This document shows positions 28,101 to 43,100 of a stretch of DNA of 64,000 bases, one piece after another. Position numbers and translations under genes: made by a program. The notes under the pieces are model-generated. The model did no database searches. It was not told the DNA's origin and saw only the letters and a list, made by a program, of their open reading frames with translations. How positions within the stretch are numbered: position 1 is the stretch's first letter; each line of letters starts with the position of its first letter. Origin of the DNA: Dermatemys mawii (lineage: Eukaryota; Chordata; Testudines; Dermatemydidae); assembly GCA_007922305.1 (NCBI GenBank), contig ML677373.1:18013545-18077544 (forward strand). The letters run 5' to 3'.

Positions 28101-31100
28101 CTATTGTTGGTACGGTGAAACTATGTGCATTGATAACCCAATGACTGAAATTTTAAAAATAATTTTTAGATAAATTCAAAGAGTATTAGCCATATTAGAA
28201 TTTGTGAAGGACAAAACATGAAGTTGCCAAGCTCAAAAGTTCTGGCTCCCCTGTGGCTCTCTCCTTGGAAAATTATGGATGTTTTCAGAACAGATCAATT
28301 CTGCAGCAATATACCATAGTTCTTTCCCCATTATATAGCAGTATATTATAAAGTACTACTTAACTAACTCCTAGGTACCACCCACTGATACAGTAATACA
28401 GAGAGCATGCATGCTACATTACAGCAATAATTAATATTCATGGAACAGCTTGATTTAAACACAGAAAACAGTACAAATCAATAATAGTACTGAAAACAGG
28501 GATCAGAGATAAACTGCTGTAGGTGCAGAGGAAGGAAAAATACATTTAGTGCTTAAATATAGTTACAAACTCAGTCAAATAATAAGAGCTACAAGGCTTA
28601 ATGTTTAAACAAAGGACATTTCCAGTTAAATAGAATATATATACACTGCATTATAGACCAAACTTTGTAATACTTGTTCAACAAGGGGCCCTTAATAGCA
28701 GCCTCTCTCATGCTGGTCTGTAGTACATAAGGCAAATGATGTCAGTAATCAATATTCAGTTTAAAAGCATCTTTCCACACGAATAAAATGAACTGCGGTA
28801 CAGCAGGAAGAAGAGAAGCTACATTTTAAAGACAGGGATCTGAATCATTTTGCAAAAATTATGACAAGTTTTTTTGAAATCAAGAAGTGTCCCTAATACT
28901 TAATTTCATCATCTTCTGGTCTTTTCCTATTTATAGCACTTGGCATTTATGCAGCATGTTTCCTCTTCAAATGCTGTACAAACAATTATTTGGTCTCATA
29001 CTGTGTAAATCACCAGTTACTCCAGTGGAATTGCACTGGCGTAAACATGGTGCGAATGTCTGAGTAGGTCTGTGATGTGGTTCTAGGTGGAGGGCTGGCT
29101 CACATAGCCCCATAAATCTGAAACCAGTTTTATTCAGCTACATCTGAAGACCAGCTTCAGGAGACACACAGAGGTGTCTCTGGACTGAACAGATCCCTTC
29201 ACTTACAAAATACACAAGTATAAAATCTAATCTTAATCTAATACATTTTAATTTTAAAGTCACATCCGAAGACCTGGCGCAATGGATGTTAGTCTGAGAT
29301 TTATAATGGAAATGCTGGCACAAATGTGAGCAGAACACATCAGAATGGAACACCCTTTTCTGATTAAACCGTAAAACATTAACAAGAACAGGACATGTGC
29401 ATATCCTGCCTAGATCTTGGGAATATACTGCCTATGCCTTGCCTGCTATTGATTCTGTGCAGACCAGTTTGCCCCAAGGTGGAGTTCAAGAAGAAAACAT
29501 GTATATATATATTAGTGCTTGTCCTGCTGGATAGTTTTGACACGCCCTTTTTCTGACGTGATTAGGATATCCTAAACCCACCATGAAAATACCCGGGGGG
29601 AGGGGAGGAAATGGTGCAATAAGAACTGAAAAACATACTATGCTTCTATAAATTTTTGGCACTAGCATCATCATCATCTTAACAGGGTTTGCAATACAGA
29701 AAAACTGTCTGTTTGATAGGATCCATCTTGATCTAAAGATTCCACCCAGAGTCTGTTGGAGCGAGGGCTGTTCTATGGATTGAACTCTGCAGCAGAGGCT
29801 CCATGTGGATGGGGATCATTGCAAGAGCAAGGCCCAGAGCTTTTAACTAGTAACACCAAATATGAAAGGTAACAGAAAATATTTTTAAATACAGCGTTGT
29901 TCATCACCAGATCTCAAAACATTTACAAAAGTGGATGTATATCATATCCTCATTTTATCAAAATGGAGACAGGCACAGTGGCTTGTCCCATTCCACACAG
30001 AATCAGTGGCTGAGTGGGGAATAAAGCGCAGTACTTCTCCCTATCCACTCCACCATGCTGCTTCTCATAACTATACAAAAATGCTTTTCAGACAAATGCA
30101 GAGCAAATCTTTTTAAGCCATCAATTTTTAAATTTTAATTTTATAAAGTAGATTTGAAAGGTTAGGTCCAAAGTAACTAGCAATTTTGTCAAGAATCAGA
30201 GGGGTAGCCGTGTTAGCAATTTTGGTGGCTCAATATTTGGGTGTTGAATCTGACATGCTTAAAAGGCTCTCATTTTCAGAAAGTGGTCAGCAGCTGCCCT
30301 CTGAAAAATCTGGCCTCTAACATGTCACAGCTGGACACCCAAAATCACTAGTCACTTTTGAAAATGTAGACCTTAATCAAAGGAGCACTTTTAAAAATTA
30401 TGCATTAGACAAAATATTGAAAATAATAAATTGGACCCCCACACACAAGGATTGAAAGAGAACCACATTAAAAGAGAAAAAAAACAACCTCCCCACACTA
30501 TTCTTACCTTCATCAGCAACAGCACCATAAGACAAAGTGTGAAAAATCGAAATGCTTTTCAATATTATACTATTGTACATTTTTCAAGCTGAGAAATGCA
30601 AAAGTAAAAAGACCAATCAATTTAATTTTTGTTTATTGTAAGTTTCACTTTTAGTTTTGATAATATGATCCAGTGCTATCCCTCTAAAAAAACCCAAAGT
30701 GCTTACATTGGAATTTATTTGCTTTTAAAAAATTAAATTTCATGTAAATACACCGGATCCTCACTAGAATGCATGTCTATATATCGCGAATTCGGATAGA
30801 ACGCAGTCGCAGCCATGGATCCCAAATTTAGTTTGGTCACGAAAATGTGCGTCTATATAATGCGGTCCCCGCTATAACACAGGACTTGGCATGGATTCCC
30901 ATATCCGCATTCTAGCGAGGGTCCAGTGTACTTGTATGGATATTAGGTTTGTTGGATGTTAGTTTCACAAAACAATTTTTTAATATATTTTATGGACAAG
31001 ATTATAAAGCAGCAAGATAGCCACCTAATGTGCTTCTACAGAAAGATCAAAAACCTCACCCATATGTCTCCTGTCCCACAACAGGTTTCCACTTTTAAAA

Positions 31101-34100
31101 ATAACCTGCCCTTCTATTGTTCATTGTTGCTTAATATGCAATACAGATAATCATAGTGTTTTTTTTAATGAATGTTCAATAAGGCATGAACTTTTTTATT
31201 TTTTTATTTTTTTTGCAGGTTTTTATGATGTGTGGTCAGGGTATGTGCCAGATCTTTGAGGGCTTGCAATGAGTTATTGGTTCCCAGTTATTTTGTTTCA
31301 TAAACAGAGGCGCAAAAAGCCTAAGTAATTTGCTTAATATCACACAGCAAGTCAGTGGCAGATCTAGGAATAGAACGAAGGAGTCAAACACTAGATACCA
31401 CCCCATCAGGTGCTTTCCCACACCAGGTAAAAAAAAACAGGAATGAGAACGACGGTGTTACCCGAGCAATTGAAACCCTCCATAACTCTGAACATTTTCC
31501 CCATTTAGTTATGTGAAACCTACAATATGTATTGTGCTCTCTCCTTTGGTGTTATTTTTTCAGGCTTCAGACTTCTCCTGCAGCATTAGCACTATAGTGC
31601 AATTTAATTCCAAACTCCTTTCTTTCTATGGATCATCATCATTCATAAATTCAGGACACTCTGGTCTGGCATAACCAGACCTAACTTTCTGGTTTGCCTA
31701 AAGATTCAGCAAACAGCACTAACAGAACAGAAACACTTATGTTTGCTTCTCATTCCCATAAAGTCAAATTCTTCCTCCCCAACAGGAAAATCAACAAAAG
31801 ATGTGAGTTAATCTGTGATATTTGTTTTGGAAGGGATTTATTCTAGATCTAACTGATAATATTCATCAGCAAAAATTAAAAAACAGCCGTATGTCTTCCA
31901 AAAGATGCTCCTGCAATCAGGCAAACTACATTAGTATCTTTAACCATTTTGATACTTTGTAATTAACAAAGAGTTAATATTTAAAGCAATTGGTTCTTGT
32001 TCTCATGAATAAAATACTCTGAAAACAAGAACTAGTGAATTTTTATCAAACCTAAGGGAGGTTAATTTTCTGAATATCACCATTTGCACAATAAAACTTA
32101 GTAACAGTACCTTTCATCTGGAAATCCTCACACATGTCACAAAAGATAATTAAGCCTACCACTGCTGTGAGGTAGGTAACTGTTTTTAAATATGCATTTT
32201 ACAAATGGGTAAACAACCACAGAGAGGTGAACTGATTTTCTCTTGGTCACACAAATCAGTGGGAAGCCCATAAGCAGAAGTCAGGAGACCTGACTCCCAA
32301 TCCCTTGCTCTAATCACCAGATATCACATTCTTTCTAATATTGGTACAGCTGATACAGTAGCATTTTCTCTTCTGGGCCAGAAATGTATGGATTTAATTC
32401 CATACCAAAGACTTTAGCTCAAATGCAATACCAGTAATGCAGTTCTAAGAGAAGGTGATGTATTGTTTATTAAAGGTGCCCATCCTTCAGGTGATATATT
32501 AAATCAAGGGCCTTTTGGTCTATACTTTAGGCTATCTATGTCAAAATTAAAGATCTCATGTTTCTTTAAGGAAAAATAAAAAAATAGGAGATTCTGGAAT
32601 ATATTACCCAAGTTTCCTGCACAACTTTCCCTATCTTGATAATACAGGTTCCAAAGTCCAGGACTCTGTGTTCAAGTAACTGCAGAGTGTATAATGTCTG
32701 AATAGCTACCATAGTACTAAGAGCTACTAGTATCCAGCAGCTTTGGAAATCACTCTGACGTACTTTCAATAAGACAGATACTATATAATATCTTACTCTA
32801 TTTCACCAGGTATTTTACCACCAATGATCAATGAACAGCAGCACCTAGTTCTCAGTTAGCAGTCTCTGGTGTGCAAACTGAAAGAAAGCATAGAACTTTC
32901 TTACTCCTGTACGCCAGGTATTCATTCTTCCTACATCTAAAAATGTTAAAGCGCTAATCTCAATTTAAGCTAGACTATACTTACAGCACTAAAAATCGTT
33001 GAAACACAACACAGGCCTTTTAAAAAAAAATGAACAATTGATTTAATTTGTTCAAACTTTCTTTAAAACTGTTTGTAACAAATTAAACAGACATTCAAGT
33101 GTTTTTTGTTGTACAGAGTGATCCATCATCATTTCTCAGCGTCCACAGGGCACTGCACTGTTTACAAAATAAAACACCACAGCTGAACCTATGAAATTAA
33201 ATAAATGTTCCAGTTCTGAATTATCTCTGAACCACATAAACAAACTGTGCCCATCAAGTTAATTGCACTTAATTACGTATCATCCTCATAGGCCAGATAT
33301 TGCCCAACTGTATGTAGCAGGTTAAGCTTAAACTGGACACCTGTGGTGGTTCATTTAAGGAGACAACCACTAAACTATAAATTTTAAACAACCTGTGTGT
33401 ATGTCCACTTTATCCACTTGCTAACTCTTGCCTGCTCCAATTATCAGAACAGGGCAATTATCTCCCATGCCTTACATATAACACTCCCATTAATACACTC
33501 CAGAATGATATTAGCCTTTTTTACAGCTGCATCACACTGATGACTCATTCAATTTGTGATCCACTAGAACCCCCACATCCTCTTCAGCAGTTATTCCCCA
33601 CTTACGTAGCTGTGCATTTGATTTTTCCTTCCTAACAAACGGCTTCTTTCAAAAAGGAAGAACAACATTCTGTCTTTACATAACACCTTTTATCCCCAAA
33701 AGATCCCAAAGCATTTCACAAACAAAATGGCATTCAAACAGATATTACTTGATCACACTATTAAAATGCAGTTATCTCTGGGGTGAAACACAGCCGTTGT
33801 TTAACAGCAAACAGCTGCTAAAGACAGGAAGTGAAGATTATTGTAGCCATTTAAAACTGAAGGTAGGACTGAGGTAGGCAGAAGGTAACAAATAGAGTTG
33901 GAATTTGGCCACAAATAAAATGGGTAAAGCAACAAATCTCTCTTCTGACTCTACACAGATTGGAAGAGCAGAGTGAAACTACACACTCTCTGAACAAGCA
34001 TTTATCATCTCACAGATTCAGCTAGCTCTCCAACCACCATTTTCATTTCCTGTCTTCTTTTGAGAAGTGAATCTAGTATCATCACCGTAAAAAATAAACA

Positions 34101-37100
34101 TATGCAGGAAACTCCTATAGGGGCCATTACTAAGAACTAAAAGAAGCAGTCAGGCTGCAGAACTGATCATGGATCAACACCTTCAACAAAGGAGAGAATA
34201 AGGAAAGAGGAGAGGGTAAAGGACCTCAGCTATCAAAGTCCTTCTCTCCAGAGATTAGGGGAAGAAGAGTCTGACCATCACTAGGGCACAATACAAAATC
34301 TGTGTTTGAGCACAAGCCTCCCCACAGTAATGAAGGCAGAACGGCAGCCCAGCTCCTTGTATGCCAGCCCGAATGCCATCTTATACAGACCGAGACACAT
34401 TGGAGTAACTTTAGCTGCTCCCTGGCTACCATCCAGGCTTTTTTCCAACTTGGAAAAAGAGATGTCTAAGGGGGAATATGACTGAGGTCTATAAAATCAT
34501 AACTGGTGTGGAGAAAGTAAATAAGGAAGAGTTATGTACTCCTTCTCATAACACAAGGACTAGGGTCACCAAATGGAATTAACAGGCAGATTTAAAACAA
34601 AAGGAAATATTTTTTACACAATGCACAGTCAACCTGTGGAACTCCTTGCCAGAGGATGTTGTGAAGGCCAAGACTATAGCAGGGTTCAAAAAAGAACTAG
34701 ATATGTTCATGGAGGATAGGTTCATCAATGGCTATTAGCCAAGATGGGCAGGGATGGTGTCCCTAGCCTCTGTTTGCCAGAAACTGGGAATGGATCGCTT
34801 GATGATTACCTGTTCTGCTCATTCCCTCTGTGGCACCTGGCACTGGCCGCTGTTTGAAAACAGGATACTGGGCTAGATGGATCTTTGGTCTGACCCAGTA
34901 TAGCCGTTCTTCCATTGACCTAAACCACCATCTCTCAAAGGGGTGGATTAACTACAGTGATGGAAAAACCTTCCATTGTTGCAGCAAGTGTCTCTACTAT
35001 GTCTCTGCAGCTGCAATGTAGACAAACTCTGATATCGGCCACTGGATTTTGAATGTGCAGGGAGAGTTACTCACTATACAAATTCACAAAAGCAGTGTTT
35101 GAATAACTACACCTATATTTTAGTTACAAAACACACACTGGGGATATTCAGCGTGTTTTCTCGGCAGGAGATATTCAGCTGCTTCAGCACCTTACATTGT
35201 CTTGGACCATCATTTCGCACAGAAAGCTTCTAACTATTGAACAGCTGGTGCCATGAGAAGCTTGGGGTTTTCAGCTCTGACTCAGTTCCGTACAGCTTTA
35301 TTGTGGCTTCTTACAGATAAAGGCAACACTCAACAGGAAGAGAAAAACAAATAAGATCAAAACCTAATAAAGCCATTTTATCATAGTGTGCAAGAATCTA
35401 AATGATTCAACTCAGAAACAATACCTGAAGATGCAGCACAACTCCTGAGGAGTGTCCACATACAAGAGAGGAACTTAATCATATTGAAATATTCATCTAC
35501 TACTAAGGTTGCAGTACTGTGCACAGGAGGAGGACCAGCCCAGAAAATACTTCACATCCTTAGAGTTTTCAAATCTTATTATGAAAAGTACTGTACAAGT
35601 GCAAACAATTAGAGAAATTGGTTATCTTCACCACATCACAGCATGGATGGGAAGCTGGAAGGCATCACTGTGGCTCCAGATAAATCACAGGACTTTTCTT
35701 GATGCCTAGATGTTATGATGACGGGTGAACAATATATATACACATCTATGAGATTCTGAACAAAGGACCACATCTTGTTTCACACCTACTGCCCTTGTTG
35801 CAGCTTTCAGAGTACAAGAGTTATGCCTGTGAAACTCATTAGTTCTAAACTGTTGAAACAAGGTGCAGTCCCACAAACACAACTATACAAGGGGAAGAGC
35901 TGTAGCCGCCACTGTATATCAGGTGCCATGGCTAGCCTATAGAAGGCACCTCAAAGCCAGGCCATTTGCAAATTTTGCAAAGCCTTTGCCTATAGGGATT
36001 GCTTCAAAAAAACATGGCTTTTCCATAGATTTCTGTTGTATAGACTCTTTACACAACATTAAGAATATGAGGACCCCGCCCCACCCCAGAGTTAAGTCCT
36101 GGTAGCTTTCCTCAATAGACAGGGAAATCCACGAGAGGGCTTCCAAAATATTTAACTGGATATTTTCAAATTCCTATACACTAACACTTCCATCACTTCT
36201 GATTGTGTGTCTCAAAAGTTTGCATCTCTCATCACCAGAAGTGCATCCAATATATTACCTCATCCACCACGTCTCTCTAACTTGCCCACAACTAATACAA
36301 AGAATTTCCCAGAAATCACCATGACAAATGATAATTGCAACCAATAATGATGTTTGGAAGGTATGTATTGATTTAAAAAACAGTACTTAAGAAGCAGAGA
36401 ACTGCTTTGTTACTTTGTCATGACCATATGAATTGTGAATTATACAAGATACCTAAACTGCCTGTTGGTATATCAAAAAACAATATTTTCTTTTAACTCT
36501 CAGCTATTTTACAAGATCAGTAGTACCTAGAAAGGAATGGAAAGTAGTTAATGTGCAAAGAGTTCTTTCTGCACACTCTGCAAATGGGAAGCATGAAAGT
36601 ATTTTCTTACTTTTAGCCTTCAGATCGTTACTGAGTTTAAAGATAAAAGGAGAGAGGGGAGACCATAACCGAAGAAGGTATTCACACAACTTTCTGCCAC
36701 AAACCACACTAATGTCTCTCACCTGCACAGCGTATGACCCAGAAAGTTCTGAAGTATTAATCAGATCATGAAATTCTAGCAGTCGTCAGCACTCTCATCT
36801 GTTGGGTGTAGTATACCTGGAAGGTGGAAGGAATAATCTCACTCCCACACAGCCAGTTCCTTTTTAGTCCAGGTAGAAAGCTGACATAGCTTTCTGGTTC
36901 AGGGATAGGGATAATGTGCCTTCTATACCCCCATTCTCATCCAAATTTCAGTAAACAATGTGGGTGTTTTAGTCTGGATGGCTATCAAACTAACCCTGTT
37001 CACAAGCACTAAATAAAAGAACTAAAATAATAATGGCGTTGAAGCAGGTTTTCACTCAGAACATGCTTATATTCTACGTATGTATGCTCTAGTACCTTTT

Positions 37101-40100
37101 ACATATTTTCAGATTAAATGAAGAAGTGTGTGTGAGACTGTGTTGAGAAGAAACCAACAGCTGCACAGCCTTTTCTGATACTAGCGTGGCATGTTTTCAC
37201 TCTGGCAGTCAAGCCACACAAAACAATCTACTTCCAGCGTAGTTGGATACAACTAGCTAATCTCCTCCCTGACACGCCAAACAGGTTGCTGTGCACATGG
37301 CCCACTATTGGTAAGAGTCCAAGAAGCAAATGTGCCAGGTTCTTTAATGGACCTTAGTCTTCTGCAACTTGGTGTATAGCACAGACATTGCACAACTAGA
37401 ATGGCAGTTACTTCTGGAATTCAGAACTCAAACTGGGACTAATATTTTGAAAAAGATAATATTAGGGTTGCAAAGCAGACACAGAAAGCTCTTATACTGA
37501 ACAAATTAGCAAGAAAAAAAGAAACCAGGAATACTGCACCACAAGATCTACTTTATTCACAAACAACTCACCTGGAGCAACTGATAGGTGCTTAGTATAA
37601 AACAACAGAAATAAGTTGATATAATAATTTAAATTCCTTCATGGCGTATTTGTAAATATCAATAGATTATTGAATAATTAACACATATAAATGTCTAAAG
37701 CCAATTTTTCATTATTCATGTTATTTACTTGGCTTCTGTACTTCACACTAGACAATGAAAATAGACAAGTCTTTTTATTAGTGTACTTCAGCACTAGCCA
37801 AAGGCTGCAGCGTCTGGGTTGCAAACACTGAACAGAAATGTTTGTTTTTCAAAAAAAATCTGCTCAACTGGAATTTTTTTAAACGCCCAGTGAAAATATT
37901 TCTATTAGCATGAGATCTTATAAAAGTGTATATTTACAAAGCCTAAACTTGAGACAAGTTTAACCTGATGGTACCCAGAGAAACAGACTGCCCCATCATG
38001 AAAAATACTAAAGCTCCAATCCTGAGATGAGCGCCAGGTAAAGTGATCCACTTCTTAAAGAATTAATTTCAGCACTGGGGCCTAAATAGGTATAATTCAA
38101 TACAAATTCTAATAGAGTCTCATTTCACATTGCAATCATAGTCCAAGGAGATATAATACAATACATTGCCAGAGAGATATGGCAGGATGGAGAATTAACA
38201 GGGAAAGAAGACAGATCAAGCGACAGCTCTTTAGTGAATAGCAGAAAAGCTGATTATACAGATCACATGGTTTGGGTCCTCCCTCAAAAAAACACCCTCT
38301 CTGGAATGAATCATGAATTTTGATCGGCAGGATAGCTCCTTGCTAATCATGAATTTCCCTCCCAGTGGTAAAATTACATGAAAAATTCAGAATATTAAAG
38401 AAACTATAATGCTCCTTTTGGGATTCCAAACAAGAAATTGTTTCTTTAAATAAAAACTAAAAAGATTGTGAGTAATGATGGTGTTATCTGATATTTTAAC
38501 TAGAACCCCAAATTTCTAGGTATTCTCCATGCCTTTACCAAGTTAAGCTTCAACAAATATTCTTGAATACTGAATGTTAATCAGGAAGAGGGTTGGATCT
38601 TTCAAGTGTTTGTTGCCACTAGCATAACAAACCTCCACTTACTTATATTCATTACCTCTTTGAGGGAAATTAAATAAATTAATTAATTAAAACCAATAAA
38701 GAAAGGAGCCAAAACCAGTTTGAATTAAAACAAAGTTGTGTTACAAATTCTGAGGAGCTGAGTATCAAACAGGGTATTATCTATCATTTAGGAAACCTCT
38801 GTGTATGGGTTATCAGATAAGTGCCCTATTTCTAGTACTTCACTTTTAAGACTAGAGAAGTTTGCCTAGAAAATACTGGTTTAATGATGACCAAATTCCT
38901 GTGAGAATCATTTCCTCCATTAATTTAGCTTTGTTGAAAGACAGTGGCCTATATTTCAGAAGTGCTAAGCACCCATATCCTACTGAAGTCAATGGAAGCA
39001 GCAGTTTTGAAAAAAAATCAGGCCACTTATTCCATAAAGTTTTAGTTCTGTAACTTAAAAGTGTGCCATATTATTGAAGTGCTTGTTACTAGGGGCTCCT
39101 CAAGTGCGAGTAAACAACACAGAAAAGTATTCAGCTACCCACAATATGTCCCAAACGTTTTGCTTTATTGAAAGAGCTCAGACACCAGGGATGCCATGAA
39201 TTATCTGTGAGCTAGAACAGCAGTCTGAATATTGCTACCAGTTATTTCAATAAAACAGCTTACAGTATATTAATAGGCAAATCACAATGCCATGCGTTAC
39301 CAGTAAATGATTTCCACTTTTTTTTCTTTTTAAATAAGAAAGTGTTTGGAAGAGATTATAAATGCATTTACAGTAAATTCAACTTGCAATGTTTGGTGGG
39401 ATAAAAACCACAGACACTTTGCTGGGTTTAAATAAATCTTCACAAATTCGCTGCTACAGCCTGGTTTAAAGCACTAACACAAAACTGTTGAAAGTATAAA
39501 CTATTAATAAAGGACCAAATCCTGCCTTCCTTGAACACTCAGTACTCACTATTTCAATGGAGTGCGGAATAAGACTGTATATTTATATTTGGAGATATTC
39601 TAGCAAAAGTAGAGTCTAAGCCTATTCCTACTGACTTCCATGGGAGCAGAATCAAGCACTTTAGCTACTGCAAAGAAATATAACTTGTGTTCCAGGAGAG
39701 AAGGTGTGGACAAAGTAATATATTTTTTTAAATGAACATCTAGACAATATTGGAAGCATTTAGCACAATTGTCACATGTGGGCTATGATTCAGGATGCTG
39801 ATTTTGTCAGCAAGTGCTCTAATTACTTTGCTGGCTACAGGCTGAGAGTCACTGTGCATAATAAAACCAAGCCACTGAAATACGTTTTGTGAAATGGAAT
39901 GAAGTGATTCTGCAGCATTAATAATTAAGTTGATGCTTAAAGGAAAGCTAAACAAAAAAAATAAAAATAAAGCTACTTTACACTTTCTTTAGAAATTTAA
40001 ATAAAATATAGCATCTTTATGACCTTAAAAAAATTCTAGCAACTGCCAGTTACTTCTAGAGTCCCTGTCACTGCAGTGTCTAGACACTGGTGAGTCTTCA

Positions 40101-43100
40101 TAATTGTGTGCATGAACACGACAAGAACATGTCCATTACACATCATGTTGTACCTCTATTCCCAGGAGCAGGCAGGGTATTGAACTATATATAATTCCAC
40201 GCTTACAGGATTCTATCCTCTTTCCAGGTCAAATTCTGAGAAGTGCTGAGCATCATCAACTCCTAGGAAAGCCAATGGACTGAGGCCCCTTATGTATGTT
40301 ATTAGAGAGCCTTAAAACTCAGCCCACAGCACATGGTAAAATCTAAATGCTCATTTTATCCTTAACAAGAGATTGCTGGTTTTCAGATGTATAATCCTCA
40401 AAGGGAAACATGCAGAATTCAGGATGTTCTGCTATAGCACTGATCACAAGGAATGGGTTAAACTAACTAGCTTTCTTAAATATATTTGTCTTCTCGGTTC
40501 ACCATAACACACTTTCTTTCAAATTCCACAGTGTTATATTTCAGTGATCTGTAATATTTATTGTGGCACCACTGACTATTTATAGGCCACTCTATTATAC
40601 TCTTCACTGTTGTATCTAAGATGTTGCTCCCTCATAAATGCCCTTCCATTTATTGCTTGGGCAATTCCAAGAACTACTAAATAATGAGGAAGGCCATGTT
40701 AAAATACAAGCAAAAATAAATATAAATCTATAATATAAACTACAGATAAACAACAGCAACGGTATCACACAAAATGAAAAAGGCTGGGAAACTAGGGCAG
40801 ACAACCTTCTACAACAAAATGTCCCCATTACTTTTTCTTAGTATGTTCATTTATGTCTGTCCAGTTATTTGGGTGATCTGCATTTTCTAGACTGTTCCAC
40901 ATCTTACTTCAATGTTATAGTGATATCAAAAATTATATGCCAGTTGGCCATTTTCATATATATTTATTATGCAAGTAAGCTCTTCTGGTCAATTACTTTA
41001 ATTATTGTCCAGGATTGGGGCGCGGGGGGGATAGAGACTGGGACTGGTTGAGCATCCAGAATGGGAGTGGGAGATGGAACAGGAAAGGAAGGGGACAGGG
41101 AGCCAGTAGAGGCGGGAATGGAACTAGCAAAGCAAGGAGACTGAGACTGAGAACCAAAGGAGTGGTGAAAATAGGGAGTGGAAAGAGATTTGACAGAAAG
41201 CCATGGTGCAGGGGAAGAACTTGGATGGGCTGGTCAAAGAGACTGGGACAAGGATCTGGAGGGGTGCAGGAAGAATATCCAGGTTGGCCCACGAGCACAG
41301 GGAAGGAGACTGGAACTGGGAGTCCAGGGGAATGGGGAGGGGTGTGACTGGAGGCAAGGGTAGGAGAAAGGCAAATTGAATAAGGAATTTGGATGTGGGG
41401 ACTGGTTGGGAAAGGAGACTGAGGAGCTGAGGGCCTGGAGAATTTGGAATGGCTGCATCAAGAAGACTGTACTTGGGCATGGGGAGGAGATTGAGAGGTG
41501 CATTACAGAGGGGGGACATGCAAAAAGATTGAGATTAGAAGCCTGAGGAGTAGAGCCTGGGACAGATAAGGTGAAGAGTACGGGACAAAGAGCAAGGGGT
41601 GGAGAAGAGACATGACTGGTAGGAGAGGATAAGGTAGAAGGGGTCATGCTTGAGGGGAGTGGACAGAAAAGTCTGTGCCTACTAGAGCATGTTCCCCTTC
41701 AGAGCCTGGAGTAGAACTCAAGTTCCCTGACTCTCATTATTCCTCTGCTGTCAGCAAATATCTTTGAAATCCTCTGAGAAAGTGTCCCATCCCCCTATAC
41801 TGCAGGTCCATATGATAGACTCCTACGACTGGAAAGGACCTTGTGAGGTCATCTAGTCCAGGTCCCGACACTCATGGCAGGACTAAGTATTATCTAGACT
41901 ATCCCCGATAGGTGTTTATCTAATCTACTCTTTAAAAATCTCCAGGGATGGAGATTCCACAACCTCCCTGGGCTATTTATTCCAGTGCTTAACTATCCTG
42001 ACAGTTAGGAAGTTTCTCCTAATGTCCAACCTAAATCGCTCTTGCTGCAATTTAAGCCCATTGCTTCTTGTCCTATCTTCAAAGGTTTGTCCCCCCTCAG
42101 TCTTCTCTTCTCCAGGTTAAACAAACCCAATTTTTTCCAAACTGCCCTCATGTTTGATAGACCTTTAATTATTTTTGTTGCTCTACTCTGGACTTTCTCC
42201 AATTTGTCCACATCTTTCCTGAAATGTGGTGCCCAGAACTGGACACATTATTCCAGTTGAGGCTTAATTAACACAGAATAGAGTGGAAGAATTACTTTTT
42301 GTGTTTTGCTCACAACACTCCTGCTAGTACTTCCCAGAATGATGTTTGCTTTTTTTGCAACAATGTTACACTGTTGACTCATATGTAGCTTATAATCCAC
42401 TATGATCCCCAGATCCCTTTCCTCCTTCCTAGGCAGGCATTTGCCATTTTGTATGTGTGAAACTAATTGCTCCTCCCTAACCGGAGTACTTTACATTTGT
42501 CCTTATTGAATTTCACCCTCTTTACTTCAGACCATTGCTCCAGTTTGTCCAGATCATTTTGTCTTTTAATCCTAGCCTCCAAAGCACTTGCAATACCTTC
42601 CAGCGTGGTATCGTCTGCAAACTTTGTAAGTGTACTCGCTATGCCATTATCTAAATCATTGATGAAGATACTGAACAGGACCAGACCCAGAACTAATCCC
42701 TGGGGGAACCCACTCAATATGCCCTTCCAGTTTGACTGTGAACCACTGATAAACTACCTACTACAGATATCAGTTACTCTGTTAGCTCAAGTCGCAGTGG
42801 TCTGTGTGGTGGACCTAAAGGTTGCAACTCTCTTGATGACCATAGGGATATTGCATATGGATATGATGGAATTTCTGTTTATTTTCCAACTTCTGCAATA
42901 AATGACACAGGGCTCCTACAGACAGCAGTTTCTTCCATTGCATAACCCTGATTCATTCTCTGAGCAGATCCATCCTGTGCACTGAATGAGGCAGGGGTCC
43001 TGTGGAAAAAATAGTATATGGTTATGTAATTAAATACTGTAAAATAATGCATGTGTACAAGGGGGCTAAATTAAGGTTGCCCAGGCAACCATGATGCTGG

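Noticed and set aside
41124..41647. Minus-strand frames of 131 and 137 codons
   Set aside because: They come from a CT-rich low-complexity strand; product is Ser/Pro/Leu repeats with no motif.
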